DNA of 64,000 nt from Methanocella conradii HZ254 (GTDB taxonomy: Archaea > Halobacteriota > Methanocellia > Methanocellales > Methanocellaceae): positions 2,294,001 to 2,358,000 of the forward strand of contig NC_017034.1 in NCBI RefSeq assembly GCF_000251105.1. The letters run 5' to 3'. Below, one piece after another: positions 17,835 through 26,447 of this stretch. Position 1 is the stretch's first letter. The number at the start of each line of letters is the position of its first letter. Both the position numbers and the translations under genes were made by a program. The notes beneath the pieces are model-generated. The model was given only the letters and a program-made list of their open reading frames with translations. It had not been told where the DNA came from and did no database searches.

Positions 17835-18581
17835 ATGGATGAGCGGACGGTGGGGCTTTTTGCCACACAGGAAGGCGTAAGCGCGGTGGATAGCCAGGTG
17901 CGCATGAATATACTCTCCATGCTCCGCGAGCGGGAGATGGGCTTCGACGAGATAGTGGCATCCACCGGCAGAGCCAAGTCCACCATATCAGTACACCTGC
18001 GGAGCCTTGCCGATGAGGGGATCGTGTCGTCCAGGCCCGACCCTGCCGATGCTCGCAAGAAGATATTTTTCCTGAGCTCAAGCTACCTTGGAGGATTATC
18101 GAGGCGGCGCAGGATTGAAAAGGACATGGAGGAATACATATCGAAACATGCCCTATCATCGGATGACCCCTTTGAGTTCTTCCGGCTTATGTTCCGCACA
18201 ATCAGGGTGGCCCTCCTAAGCGAGGGAATAGACCTGGACCCTGTTTTGCATGAGGCTGGCGAGAAAGTGGGGGAAGCCCTGTATACGAAGGTGGCTGACC
18301 CTGACCTGAGTAAGCTATTAAGTAGCCTGGCCACGTTCTGGAAGGCGCAAAGGCTGGGACGCATGGAGGTGAAAAGCCTGGAGCCTCTTATAATCCACGT
18401 TTATGACTGCTTCGAGTGCCAGGACCTGCCATTTTTAGGCCGGCCAGCCTGCGCCTTTGACTCCGGCATACTTGAGGCCATCTTTTCCAGGCATTATAAT
18501 AACAATGTGAGCGTAAAAGAGACGAACTGCTACGCCATGGGCGATGGCTATTGCCGGTTTATCGTCGAGAATAAGAAATGA
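17835..18581 (+). CDS. msvR: MsvR-type redox-sensing regulator (winged helix + V4R domain)
   Basis: Methanogen-specific transcription regulator, about 248 aa. N-terminal ArsR-like winged helix (QVRMNILSMLREREMGFDEI, GRAKSTISVHLRSLADEGIV) and a C-terminal V4R (4-vinyl reductase) domain with conserved Cys in DCFECQDLPFLGRPAC and ETNCYAMGDGYC. In characterised MsvR these thiols sense oxidation and control repression. The frame is open from 17745; the ATG at 17835 is chosen because it matches the N-terminus of the paralogue at 37006-37743 (ATG 17820 is also possible). The five Cys of the V4R domain are shared by both paralogues. Confidence 0.88.
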   Translation: MDERTVGLFATQEGVSAVDSQVRMNILSMLREREMGFDEIVASTGRAKSTISVHLRSLADEGIVSSRPDPADARKKIFFLSSSYLGGLSRRRRIEKDMEEYISKHALSSDDPFEFFRLMFRTIRVALLSEGIDLDPVLHEAGEKVGEALYTKVADPDLSKLLSSLATFWKAQRLGRMEVKSLEPLIIHVYDCFECQDLPFLGRPACAFDSGILEAIFSRHYNNNVSVKETNCYAMGDGYCRFIVENKK

Positions 18582-18638
18582 GCATTTTAATTTTCAGATT
18601 TGGCCGCTAGCTTATTACTTTCCATTCCGTGACATCCT

Positions 18639-18658
18639 CCCGCCAATTTATTGGCGGG
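18639..18658 (-). repeat. Subterminal hairpin of an IS200/IS605-type end
   Basis: CCCGCC-AATTTATT-GGCGGG, a perfect 6-bp stem with an 8-nt loop, lies about 50 bp beyond the 3' end of the TnpB remnant. This is where IS200/IS605 elements carry the right-end hairpin that is also part of the guide (omega/re) RNA. The opposite end and a TnpA gene were not found. Confidence 0.5.
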
Positions 18659-18705
18659 CATCCTATATTATGCGCTCGCGCGGCTTTTCATATTCATCCG
18701 CACTT

Positions 18706-19560
18706 TCAGCCTGTCATCTCTCTTGCCGCTGTGTTGTACGCTGCGTTGAGGTCGGCGTCCAGCTTAGCGCCGCAGGAGTGGCACAGGAGCCACCCTTCAT
18801 AGAACTTCCTCGCGACCAGCCTGCTCCCGCAGCAGTGGCACGTGTTCGACGTGTTCCTCTCGTCGAGAAGCGTTGTGGGTAGTCCGCGCTCAGCCCTTTT
18901 GAGAACAATATAGCTGCGCTGTCTACCGTAGCTCCACTTTCCTATTCTCTTTCGGAGCGCTGGCCTACCATTCCCACGATACTGCGCCTGCTTGAATCGG
19001 GTGTTCCCAACAGCTATTGTGTAGCCGTTCTTCCTTATAATCTCGAAGTCGCTTATCTCGGCTCCTTCTAGCTGTTTGAGGTGCCAATAAGAAGGGTTCA
19101 AGGCACATCCATAGTGTTGCCCTTCACGATAGTGCCAGTATGCATCCACAACAAGAAGGAGGAGTTCTCGCTTTTCTCTATCCTGCCCGTGCGATAGTCC
19201 AGACGACACGATACTTTATGGCGGAACGATAGTGTGGACGGCTCGCTCTTTTCTAGCCGCTTCAGCCGTTTCTCCAGCTTCTCCCGCTCGTCGTCTCCAC
19301 AGCTGGCGAGTTCTTCTATAAGCCTGTCGTACCTGTACTGCCACTCGTCATGCTTGTCCTCGTAGCTCCGCCACATCCAGAGCACCTTGTCGATGCACTG
19401 GTCCACATAGCCGGTGGATAAGCCGCACTTCTCCACGATGCCATTATCCTTGACCAGCCTCCGCAACGTCTTCCGGTCGAGCCTCCTCTCGGTGGTCACG
19501 AGTTCGTTGATTAAAAGTGAAAAGTTAAGGCTTAAAAAAATTAAAGTCATTAGCAGGCGA
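18706..19560 (-). pseudogene. Decayed TnpB (IS200/IS605 family)
   Basis: Remnant of the RNA-guided nuclease TnpB. The N-terminal part is readable from about 19560 (NELVTTERRLDRKTLRRLVK to KGNTMDVP). A 1-nt deletion near 19099 (CCTTG where CCTTTG is expected) shifts the frame, and the protein resumes at LNPSYWHLKQLEGAEISDFE and continues to the C-terminal zinc ribbon (CHCCGS...CHSCGA) and DADLNAAYNTA at 18706. About 120 residues that should contain the first RuvC Asp and the catalytic Glu are missing between ISDFEIIRKNG and KRIGKWSYG. Frameshift plus core deletion means it is nuclease-dead; decay is likelier than domestication. Confidence 0.8.
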
Positions 19561-19571
19561 CATGCTATACG

Positions 19572-20336
19572 ATGATCGATACCCATGCCCATGTTGACAC
19601 CAGGCCCTATGAGGATTTTGAGGAGATGGCGCTGGCCGGCGTAACCGACGTGCTGACGCTCGCCCACGATCCTATGAGGATGAGCTCGAGCGTGGTCTTT
19701 AAAGACCACTTCGAAAGGCTTTTCTGGGAGAGGGAGCGGGTTGAGAAGAATGGCATCAGGCTTCACGTCTGTTTGGGATTGCACCCAAGGGTCAGGCCTG
19801 ACGACCCTGAGCACTGCCTTGAGCTGCTTGAGTCGTACCTTCAGCGTAAGGATAGGAGGGTAGTTGCGCTGGGCGAGACGGGCCTGGAGACGGGCAGCCC
19901 CTTCGAAGCCAACCTGCTCGAACGACAGCTCGAGCTCGCCATCAAGTATCGCCTGCCCATCATAATACACACCCCTCGCTCCAGTAAGGCAGCTATCACG
20001 AGGCAGGCCCTGGAAATGCTATCCACATATTCCATCGACAGGAAACGGGTCGTGGTAGACCATGCCGACGGTGGCACGGTAAAGTCCATCCTGGACAGGG
20101 GCTACAACGCGGGCCTCACTATACAGCCTTCAAAGCTTACGCCCTCGCAGGCTGCAGAAATCGTAAGACAGTACGATGCCACAATGCTGGTGCTCAACAC
20201 TGACGCCTCGTCAAACCCCACGGATGTTTTAGGCGTGCCCCGAACGGTTCACCTACTAAAGCTAAACAAAGCCGGCGACGATAGGATAAGGCTGGTGAGC
20301 GAGGAGAACGCAAAAAGAATATTCGGGCTCGGCTAA
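19572..20336 (+). CDS. TatD-family metal-dependent hydrolase
   Basis: Predicted DNase/phosphoesterase of the TatD amidohydrolase family, 254 aa. Metal ligands: DTHAHVD (H5, H7) at the N-terminus, GETGLE (about 98-103), HTPR (about 138), DHADGG (about 161) and NTDASSN near the end. Archaeal TatD relatives are poorly studied; DNA repair or a hydrolase of an unknown small molecule are both possible. The gene starts 12 bp beyond the TnpB remnant, so its promoter lies in old IS sequence. Confidence 0.87.
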   Translation: MIDTHAHVDTRPYEDFEEMALAGVTDVLTLAHDPMRMSSSVVFKDHFERLFWERERVEKNGIRLHVCLGLHPRVRPDDPEHCLELLESYLQRKDRRVVALGETGLETGSPFEANLLERQLELAIKYRLPIIIHTPRSSKAAITRQALEMLSTYSIDRKRVVVDHADGGTVKSILDRGYNAGLTIQPSKLTPSQAAEIVRQYDATMLVLNTDASSNPTDVLGVPRTVHLLKLNKAGDDRIRLVSEENAKRIFGLG

Positions 20337-20911
20337 TGGCGCGGCTGCACATGCCATCGCTCCTCCAGGCTGGATACCACCATCCGGTACTCGTCGTGAA
20401 ACAGCCTGCTGTCAAACTCGTGAAACGTCTGCAGCATGTCCCTTCTCTCGGCGTCGGAAAAGTAGTCCATGGCCGGCAAGAAAAAGTGCTCCTCCTCTTT
20501 TTCCACATGCCTGGGATAGAACTCGACTATGCTATTGATGCTGGAAATGATGTCCGCCGTGGCTTCGGGCTTGCCCTGGATGTAGCTTTCATTGGCCCTG
20601 GCCAGGTCGTTGGTGAGATTCCTGATGAAAACGTGCTCCTCCATGAGGTCATCCATCATTTTTTTGAGGCCGGGCGAGACTGGCTTTTCAGAAAGCCTGA
20701 CGAACAGGACCCTTTCCTCCTTGCCATGATGGCAGATATCCGCGTATTCCTTTATGAAGCTCGCCGCCGAGCCGATGAAATCCGGGTCTGCACGGCCATA
20801 TGCGCCTATCCTGTCCAGCTCGACCCTCATCAGGCTGAGCATGCGCTCGATGAGCCTGTGCTCGGCCATAAGCGCCCCGGCTGGCAGCATGCCCCGCTGT
20901 ACTTGAGCCAT
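20333..20911 (-). CDS. Hemerythrin-domain protein
   Basis: 192-aa helical protein of the HHE/hemerythrin group, likely binding a non-haem di-iron center for O2 sensing or storage, or iron/NO handling. Iron-ligand candidates: MAEHRLIE (H18), CHHGKEERVLF (about 61-71), EEHVFIRN (about 91-98) and FYPRHVEKEEEHFFLP (about 131-146). The 3' end overlaps that of tatD by 4 bp (convergent). It fits the other oxygen-handling genes in this window but is not in their operon. Confidence 0.85.
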   Translation of the reverse strand: MAQVQRGMLPAGALMAEHRLIERMLSLMRVELDRIGAYGRADPDFIGSAASFIKEYADICHHGKEERVLFVRLSEKPVSPGLKKMMDDLMEEHVFIRNLTNDLARANESYIQGKPEATADIISSINSIVEFYPRHVEKEEEHFFLPAMDYFSDAERRDMLQTFHEFDSRLFHDEYRMVVSSLEERWHVQPRH

Positions 20912-20962
20912 AAGTTGCCATGAGGGCTACATTTTTATATCGTTTTTTGAATTTTTTACCAT

Positions 20963-21136
20963 ATGTTTCCGTTCAGCGGCCCGTTCGGCGCCGGCCCACT
21001 GAGCTTCAACGCCTTCAACTTCTGGGCGACGCGGTTCGGGTGCGGGCTATGGCCCTTCTGCTGGCGAGCCCTTTTATTTTTAATTTTAACCCACGGTCTT
21101 TACCATGAGCACCGGGCATGGGGCTTCCCTGACTAG
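20963..21136 (+). CDS. Possible 57-residue protein
   Basis: Short frame preceded 20-30 bp upstream by a good TATA-like TTTTTATATC (20933-20942), as expected for a leaderless message. The first 36 codons have the GC-rich third positions of real genes here and encode a Phe/Gly/Trp-rich peptide (MFPFSGPFGAGPLSFNAFNF...). It then runs through a T-rich, terminator-like stretch (about 21068-21088) and 51 bp into the 3' end of the opposing usp gene. It may be a small protein, a small RNA, or chance. Confidence 0.3.
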   Translation: MFPFSGPFGAGPLSFNAFNFWATRFGCGLWPFCWRALLFLILTHGLYHEHRAWGFPD

Positions 21137-21874
21137 CCGATCAGCGGTGGAGCCTAATAAAAACTGGTAATAATAAGGCCGCTCGGTGGCGCCGATCATC
21201 ATCAGGTCGTAGCCTTTCCCGGCCTCTTCCAGAACCATGTCGGCGGGCGAACCCTTCATAAATATTTTCTGGGCTTTCACGCCTTTTTTCTTTATGTCAT
21301 CTAGCAAGGGGTCAAGCACCTTGTCAGCGTCTGACTTTTTGGGGCCTACGTACATGATGGTGATCTCGCCTTTACTTCTGGCCGCGAGCGCCTCGGCCAT
21401 CCTCACGGCTCTTAAGGCGTTCTTGTATCCCGACGTGGGCACCAGTATCCTGCCATACTTGACAGGCTCCTCCTCGATGTACCGGAACACGACGGTCTCG
21501 ACGGCGGCCCGCCGGACTACCTCGTCGATCTTGCTCCCAAATATGCTATCCCTGCGCTTGCCATAGGTCGAGCTCGCGAAAAAGATGAGGTCGTACTTCG
21601 CCTCGGCCGCCTCCTTGAGTATGCCCTGCACGACGGAGGGGGCGTTCTTGACCAGGTAATTGATCTCCAGGCCTCTTTCGATGGACAGGACATGCGCCTC
21701 GGACACGATTTTCATCGCCCGCCGCCATTCCATGGCCGATATGGGAAGCCTGTCCGACGTGATGACGTAAAGCAGCGTTATCCTGCCGTCCGGGCTCAAG
21801 AAATTATTGAGGAAATCGACTATGACCTTCATGTTCGAGTCTTTAGATATCGGGATAAGGATATTGCTATACAT
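21086..21874 (-). CDS. Tandem universal stress protein, kdp-linked
   Basis: 262 aa with two UspA-like domains: residues 1-130 (MYSNILIPISKDSNM..., SSTYGKRRDSIFGSKIDEVVRRA) and 135-262 (YGRILVPTSGYKNA..., IGATERPYYYQFLLGSTADRLVREA). The second domain ends with the G-x9-G(S/T) type nucleotide-binding signature; the first is degenerate. It starts 14 bp after kdpC on the same strand and is probably the last gene of the kdp operon. KdpD sensor kinases contain a Usp domain, and no kdpDE is seen here, so a role in K+ pump regulation is plausible but inferred. Confidence 0.85.
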   Translation of the reverse strand: MYSNILIPISKDSNMKVIVDFLNNFLSPDGRITLLYVITSDRLPISAMEWRRAMKIVSEAHVLSIERGLEINYLVKNAPSVVQGILKEAAEAKYDLIFFASSTYGKRRDSIFGSKIDEVVRRAAVETVVFRYIEEEPVKYGRILVPTSGYKNALRAVRMAEALAARSKGEITIMYVGPKKSDADKVLDPLLDDIKKKGVKAQKIFMKGSPADMVLEEAGKGYDLMMIGATERPYYYQFLLGSTADRLVREAPCPVLMVKTVG

Positions 21875-21888
21875 ATGAACTTATGGCT

Positions 21889-22440
21889 TTACTTGCTTAT
21901 TCTTTCCAGGGCGAGGTTTAGCTCCAGTACGTTCACCCTGGGCTCTCCCCATAGCCCGAGTAGCCTCCCCCGCGTATGCATTTGTACCAGGCTCCTTACG
22001 GTATCCTCGCCCAGGCCGCTCTCCGCCGCCACGCGCGGTACCTGCATCATGGCATTTTCAACCGAAATGTCGGGGTCGAGGCCCGACCCCGATCCCAGCA
22101 CGGCATCCCCGGGGACCGATGATACGCCATGAAGGGTCCTCGACTCGACTTTACTCAGTAGCGCCGGGTTACTAGGCCCAAGGTTGGATGCGCCGGAGCC
22201 TAAGGCATCATAGCCGACGGCGGAAGGCCTGGAATGGAAGCATCCCGGCCCCGTGAAGTTTTGCCCGATGAGGGCTGAGCCGACCACATTGCCATCATGG
22301 GTCAAGGGGCTTCCTCCGGCCTGCCACGGGAACGCTGCTCCGGCTACAAGCGTGATTGCAAGCGGATAAAGGACTCCGCATGCCAGCACCGCTAGAGCCG
22401 CCAGCGAAACGCTTGGATATATCAGTTTTAGGTAGTTCAA
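21889..22440 (-). CDS. kdpC: Potassium-transporting ATPase subunit C
   Basis: Single-pass accessory subunit of the KdpFABC high-affinity K+ pump, 183 aa. N-terminal membrane helix (about residues 10-36) followed by an extracytoplasmic domain with GSALIGQNFTGPGCFHSRPSA and SNLGPSNPALL, both family signatures. The start codon is TTG at 22440, overlapping the kdpB stop (TTGA), with GGTGAG a few bases upstream. Confidence 0.93.
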   Translation of the reverse strand: MNYLKLIYPSVSLAALAVLACGVLYPLAITLVAGAAFPWQAGGSPLTHDGNVVGSALIGQNFTGPGCFHSRPSAVGYDALGSGASNLGPSNPALLSKVESRTLHGVSSVPGDAVLGSGSGLDPDISVENAMMQVPRVAAESGLGEDTVRSLVQMHTRGRLLGLWGEPRVNVLELNLALERISK

Positions 22441-24470
22441 ACTCTCACCATCCAGCTTATTAACATGTCGATGAGCTTTATGCCTATGAACGAGCTCAGA
22501 AAGCCCCCGAACCCATAGACGAGCAGATTCCTCTTAAGCATCGACGACGCACCTATGGAGCGGTATTTAACGCCGTTCATGGCCACAGGTATTAAAAGAG
22601 GAATCACGAGGGCGTTGAAGAGCAGCGCCGACATGACCGCGTTCTTAGGTGAAGAAAGCCCCATGATGTTTAGCGCTGCGAGCGCGGGGAATGTGGGCGA
22701 GAAGATGGCGGGCAAGATGGCGAAGTACTTGGCCACGTCGTTGGTGACGCTAAACGTGGTAAGCGCTCCCCTCGTTATTAAAAGCTGCTTGCCTATGGTT
22801 ACTACCTCGATGAGCTTCGTTGGGTCTGAGTCCAGGTCGACCATGTTGGCCGCATCCTTCGCCGCCGAGGTCCCGTTGTTCATGGCCAGGCCCACGTCTG
22901 CCTGCGCCAGCGCCGGGGCGTCGTTCGTGCCGTCGCCGGTCATCGCGACCAGCAGCCCCAGGCTCTGCTCCTTTTTTATTATGGAGAGCTTATCTTCCGG
23001 GACGGCGTTTGCGATGTACTCGTCCACGCCCGTATCATTCGCAATAGCAGCCGCCGTGAGCCTGTTATCCCCAGTGCACATGACAGTCTTGATGCCCATG
23101 CGCTTCAGCTCGCCTATCCTGTCTCTTATGCCGGGCTTAACGAGGTCCTTGAGCACGACAAGCCCGATGGCCCTGTCATTCACGGCCACAGCCAGCGGCG
23201 TCGTCCCGCTTCTCGAAATGTCATCCGCCTTTAACCGCAGGGCGGCAGGGACCTCCTTTACGCGCTTAGCCACGGCATCGAGAGAGCCCTTAATATAAGA
23301 AGTGCCGTCCTTCGCGATGAGTCCACTCACCCGCGTCTCGGACGTGAACAATATGGGCTTACAGCCTTCGAGGAGCGCCATCTCACGCTTATGCCCCAGC
23401 TTTTCGCCGAGCATGATGATGGACCTGCCCTCTGGCGTCTCATCCATGAGGGAGGCGTTCATCGACGCCCTCACGACATCGTCCATACTTTCCCCCGGAG
23501 CAGGTATGAACTCGCTCGCATAGCGGTTACCAATGGTGAGCGTGCCGGTCTTGTCCAGGATGAGCACGTCCACATCCCCGGCCGCCTCTACGGCCCTCCC
23601 CGACTTGGCGACCACGTTGACCATGGTGACCCGGTTGACGCCAGCGATGCCTATGGCCGGCAGAAGGCCGCCGATGGTAGTGGGCATGAGGCAAACGAAT
23701 AGCGCGATGAGCACGCCCATGTCCAGGGAAATGCCATAATACAGGGCGCCGGGCACCATGGCCACTACGACCACCAGGAGCACGATTGTAAGCGAGACGA
23801 GCAAGACCGTAAGCGCCACCTCGTTGGGCGTCTTTTGCCTTTCCGCGCCCTCGACCAGCCTTATGATGCGGTCGAGGAACGTCTTGCCAGGCTCCGACGT
23901 GATCTTGACCTCAGCCTTCCCCGACAACACTTTAGTCCCGCCTAAAACGGAGGAGCGATCCCCGCCGCTCTCCCTGAGCACTGGCTCAGATTCGCCGGTC
24001 ATCATCGACTCGTCCAATAATAAAGAGCCTTGCACTATGTTTCCATCGCTGGGCACCAGGTCGCCGGCTTTAAGCAAGACAACATCCCCCAGCTTTAGCA
24101 TGGTGCTGTTCACTTCGATGACGGCGCCTCCCGGGCCGATGACTCTTGCCATGATCTCCTTCTTCATCCTGCGCAGGCTCTCAGCCTGGGCCTTGCCCTG
24201 TGCCTCGGCCAGCGCCTCCGAGAAGAACGAGAACCATATCGTGAGGAGCAACAGGATGGCGATTGCGGAGTAGTCCGCCCGGCCTAGCATCTTACCCTCT
24301 GTTGAGAACTCTGATGGGAAAAGGGCTATGAGCGCCGAGACGATGAAGCATAGGTACAGTATGAAGACCACCGGGCTCCTGGCTACGTGCATCGGGTCGA
24401 ACTTCGACAGGGAGAAGCAGAGCGCGTTCACGAGCAGTTTCGGAGATAGCCAGGAATGGTTTGCCATCAT
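22437..24470 (-). CDS. kdpB: Potassium-transporting ATPase subunit B (P-type ATPase)
   Basis: ATP-hydrolysing subunit of KdpFABC, 677 aa, in the plasma membrane. Motifs in order: TGES (MMTGESEPVL, about 154-163), DKTGTLTIGN (phosphorylated Asp about 306), KGS in the nucleotide-binding domain, and GDGTNDAPALAQADVG. Starts with two ATGs directly after GAGGTGAT, which overlaps the end of kdpA. Full length and intact. Confidence 0.95.
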   Translation of the reverse strand: MMANHSWLSPKLLVNALCFSLSKFDPMHVARSPVVFILYLCFIVSALIALFPSEFSTEGKMLGRADYSAIAILLLLTIWFSFFSEALAEAQGKAQAESLRRMKKEIMARVIGPGGAVIEVNSTMLKLGDVVLLKAGDLVPSDGNIVQGSLLLDESMMTGESEPVLRESGGDRSSVLGGTKVLSGKAEVKITSEPGKTFLDRIIRLVEGAERQKTPNEVALTVLLVSLTIVLLVVVVAMVPGALYYGISLDMGVLIALFVCLMPTTIGGLLPAIGIAGVNRVTMVNVVAKSGRAVEAAGDVDVLILDKTGTLTIGNRYASEFIPAPGESMDDVVRASMNASLMDETPEGRSIIMLGEKLGHKREMALLEGCKPILFTSETRVSGLIAKDGTSYIKGSLDAVAKRVKEVPAALRLKADDISRSGTTPLAVAVNDRAIGLVVLKDLVKPGIRDRIGELKRMGIKTVMCTGDNRLTAAAIANDTGVDEYIANAVPEDKLSIIKKEQSLGLLVAMTGDGTNDAPALAQADVGLAMNNGTSAAKDAANMVDLDSDPTKLIEVVTIGKQLLITRGALTTFSVTNDVAKYFAILPAIFSPTFPALAALNIMGLSSPKNAVMSALLFNALVIPLLIPVAMNGVKYRSIGASSMLKRNLLVYGFGGFLSSFIGIKLIDMLISWMVRV

Positions 24471-24471
24471 A

Positions 24472-26121
24472 TCACCTCAAAGCGAAGATTTCGGCCAGCG
24501 GCCCGAGCGACAGGGCTGGCAGGAACGTGATAGCGCCTACTATGATGATGATGCCCAGCAGGAAGGCTGCAAACGTCAGGTTGTCCGTCGGGAGCGTGCC
24601 CGGGGTGGCCTCTATCGGCCTCTTGCCGGATAGCGACCCTGCCACAGCCAGCGCCGCCACAAGGGGCACATACCTGCCCAGGAGCATGACCAGCCCTGAT
24701 AAGACGTTGAAATAAAGAGTTGTATTCTTGAGGCCGGCCATGCCAGAGCCGTTGTTTGCCGAGGCGGACAGGAATTCGTACATGATCTCGGCAAAGCCAC
24801 GCGCCCCTGGATTTAGCGTTATGTTGTGCGCAGTGCTGATGAGCGCCGTCAAAGCGGTGGGCGTGAGCACTAAGATGGGGTGCACGATGATTATAAGGGC
24901 TATGAGCTTCATTTCTGCGGGCTCGACCTTCTTGCCTAGAAACTCGGGCGTCCTCCCCACCATCAGGCCGGCGATGAAGACCGATAGCAGGACATAGATG
25001 AGCATTATGTCGAGCCCCGCCCCGATGCCCCCGGGGACGCATTGTGCCATCATGCCGAACATGGCGCCCACCACCGCCCAGGGCATCATGGAGGTGATCG
25101 AGCAGGAGGCGGCGCCGCACTGGACATACGTACACGTCGCTAGGTAAAAAGCGCTCTCGTATGCCGAGAACCTCGCCTCCTTACCCTCAAGGTATCCGGA
25201 TGCCTGCTGGACGGCCGCCGGAAGATAGGGGTTCGAGGACTCGCCGTACATCATGATGAGCGACATGGGCACGAATATGGCCAGCATGACAGCCATGAGC
25301 AGCAATCCCTGCCTTCTGTTGCCTATCATTATGCCGAACGTATAGGGCAACGCCAGCGGTATGAGAAGCGTGAAGAAAAGCTCCAGAACGTTGGTCAAAG
25401 GAGAAGGGTTTTCATAAGGGTGGGCCGAATTAGCGCCATAGTAGCCGCCGCCGTTCGTCCCGATCATCTTTATGGCCTCCAGGGACGCGACCGGCCCGAG
25501 TGGGATGGATTGCACGGCCCCCGTGACGGCCTTTACCTCCAGCGTGCCGCCAAATGACTGGGGGACGCCGCACGCCGCCAGGATGAGCGCAAATATAACG
25601 GATAGCGGGAGAAGCACCCTTACGAGGCCACGCTCTGCATCCTTGAAAAAATTCCCCACTTTACCGTCGGCGGCCTTTAGCCCCCTGATGACGGCGAAGG
25701 CCGAGGCGAGACCCGTGGCCGCCGAGAAGAACATGAGCGCCGTGATGACGAGCGCCTGTCCAAGAGGGCTGAAAGTGTCGCCTGCATAGTGCTGCTGGTC
25801 CGTGTTCGTCGTAAACGAGGAGGCCGTGTGGAACGCCAGGTCTGGCGTCATGCCCAGCGCGCACAGCACGGCGAATGAAAAAGCCCAGAGGATGGCATTT
25901 GTTAGGATCATGGAGATGGCATACTCTTTCCAGTCCATGTCGTAGCCATCGATGCCCCCTAAAGCCCAGGAGATTGCACGCTCCACAGGATCAAGCGCCC
26001 TGTCTAAGCAGGTTGGCTTCCCGGAAAATGCCGATGCGAGGTACCCGCCCATCGGCACCGCGCACGCCACCGAGAGGGCCACGATTGCCATGGCCTGGAG
26101 GGCGCCAAATAGAAATTCCAT
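24472..26121 (-). CDS. kdpA: Potassium-transporting ATPase subunit A (K+ channel-like)
   Basis: K+-binding membrane subunit of KdpFABC, about 549 aa, related to the SKT channel family. Selectivity-filter-type loops include TNTDQQHYAGDTFS, GTNGGGYYGANSAHP and ASANNGSGMAGL. Three of the four family pore signatures are clear by eye. A GTG at 26130 is in frame, but GGTGA 5 nt before the ATG at 26121 favours that start. Confidence 0.94.
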   Translation of the reverse strand: MEFLFGALQAMAIVALSVACAVPMGGYLASAFSGKPTCLDRALDPVERAISWALGGIDGYDMDWKEYAISMILTNAILWAFSFAVLCALGMTPDLAFHTASSFTTNTDQQHYAGDTFSPLGQALVITALMFFSAATGLASAFAVIRGLKAADGKVGNFFKDAERGLVRVLLPLSVIFALILAACGVPQSFGGTLEVKAVTGAVQSIPLGPVASLEAIKMIGTNGGGYYGANSAHPYENPSPLTNVLELFFTLLIPLALPYTFGIMIGNRRQGLLLMAVMLAIFVPMSLIMMYGESSNPYLPAAVQQASGYLEGKEARFSAYESAFYLATCTYVQCGAASCSITSMMPWAVVGAMFGMMAQCVPGGIGAGLDIMLIYVLLSVFIAGLMVGRTPEFLGKKVEPAEMKLIALIIIVHPILVLTPTALTALISTAHNITLNPGARGFAEIMYEFLSASANNGSGMAGLKNTTLYFNVLSGLVMLLGRYVPLVAALAVAGSLSGKRPIEATPGTLPTDNLTFAAFLLGIIIIVGAITFLPALSLGPLAEIFALR

Positions 26122-26133
26122 GCGTGTCACCGC

Positions 26134-26220
26134 TCAAAATTTTTCTGGGCGGAGAAGGGCGTAGAAGAGGTAGATGAACGCCGCTATGACAGCTATTATC
26201 ACTATGACTTCTCCAATCAT
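26134..26220 (-). CDS. kdpF: KdpF peptide, potassium-transporting ATPase small subunit
   Basis: 28-residue hydrophobic peptide (MIGEVIVIIAVIAAFIYLFY..., ending RPEKF), one membrane helix, directly upstream of kdpA (stop 13 bp before the kdpA ATG). Size, the ALLRPEKF ending and position match KdpF, which stabilises the KdpABC complex. First gene of the operon. Easily missed because of its length. Confidence 0.88.
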   Translation of the reverse strand: MIGEVIVIIAVIAAFIYLFYALLRPEKF

Positions 26221-26242
26221 CTCGCTGCACCCTAATTAAAGC

Positions 26243-26280
26243 TCATGAATTTTTATTGATATAAATTGTATATAAGTTAT
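26243..26280 (-). promoter_or_regulatory. kdp operon promoter
   Basis: On the minus strand the sequence reads CTTATATACAATTTATATC: a strong TATA box (TTATATAC, 26268-26275) and a second TATA-like tract (26259-26266) placed 40-55 bp upstream of the kdpF ATG. Purine-rich bases precede the first. No repeat that looks like a K+-responsive operator was recognised. Confidence 0.55.
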
Positions 26281-26326
26281 GTCCCAACATTAATAGCTAA
26301 TATAAAAAAAATTACGGTATGGGGCA

Positions 26327-26350
26327 ATAAAAAATAAAGCCCTTTAGGGC
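26327..26350 (-). terminator. Terminator after the 26-residue Lys-rich peptide gene
   Basis: Read leftward: hairpin GCCC-TTTA/TAAA-GGGC (26339-26350) followed by TTTATTTTTTATT. It lies 16 bp after the stop of the peptide gene and isolates it from the kdp promoter. Confidence 0.6.
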
Positions 26351-26366
26351 CATCAACCGATACGAC

Positions 26367-26447
26367 TTACTTCTTCTTGGGGGCGGCCTTCTTTGCCTTC
26401 TCGGCTTCCTTAGGCTTGGCACTTGTGCCACATCCACATCCTGCCAA
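26367..26447 (-). CDS. Tiny Cys/Lys-rich peptide 1 (26 aa)
   Basis: Unrecognised micro-protein: TTG start, then AGCGCGTSAKPKEAEKAKK and AAPKKK. GAGGTGAG (Shine-Dalgarno) ends 5-6 nt before the TTG; an in-frame GTG overlaps the Shine-Dalgarno and is less likely. It aligns with the peptide at 26564-26638 over its whole length (shared CGT-S-K, AEK-K-AKK and a terminal KKK), and both genes have TATTTGTA about 21-22 nt before the Shine-Dalgarno. Followed by a hairpin terminator. Two Cys (C4, C6) could bind metal, and the Lys tail could bind nucleic acid or ribosomes; both are speculation. Confidence 0.6.
   Translation of the reverse strand: MAGCGCGTSAKPKEAEKAKKAAPKKK

Noticed and set aside
19572..19970. 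Long leftward frame overlapping tatD as the N-terminus of TnpB
   Set aside because: Residues encoded there are antisense to tatD and do not resemble TnpB; TnpB similarity begins near 19560.
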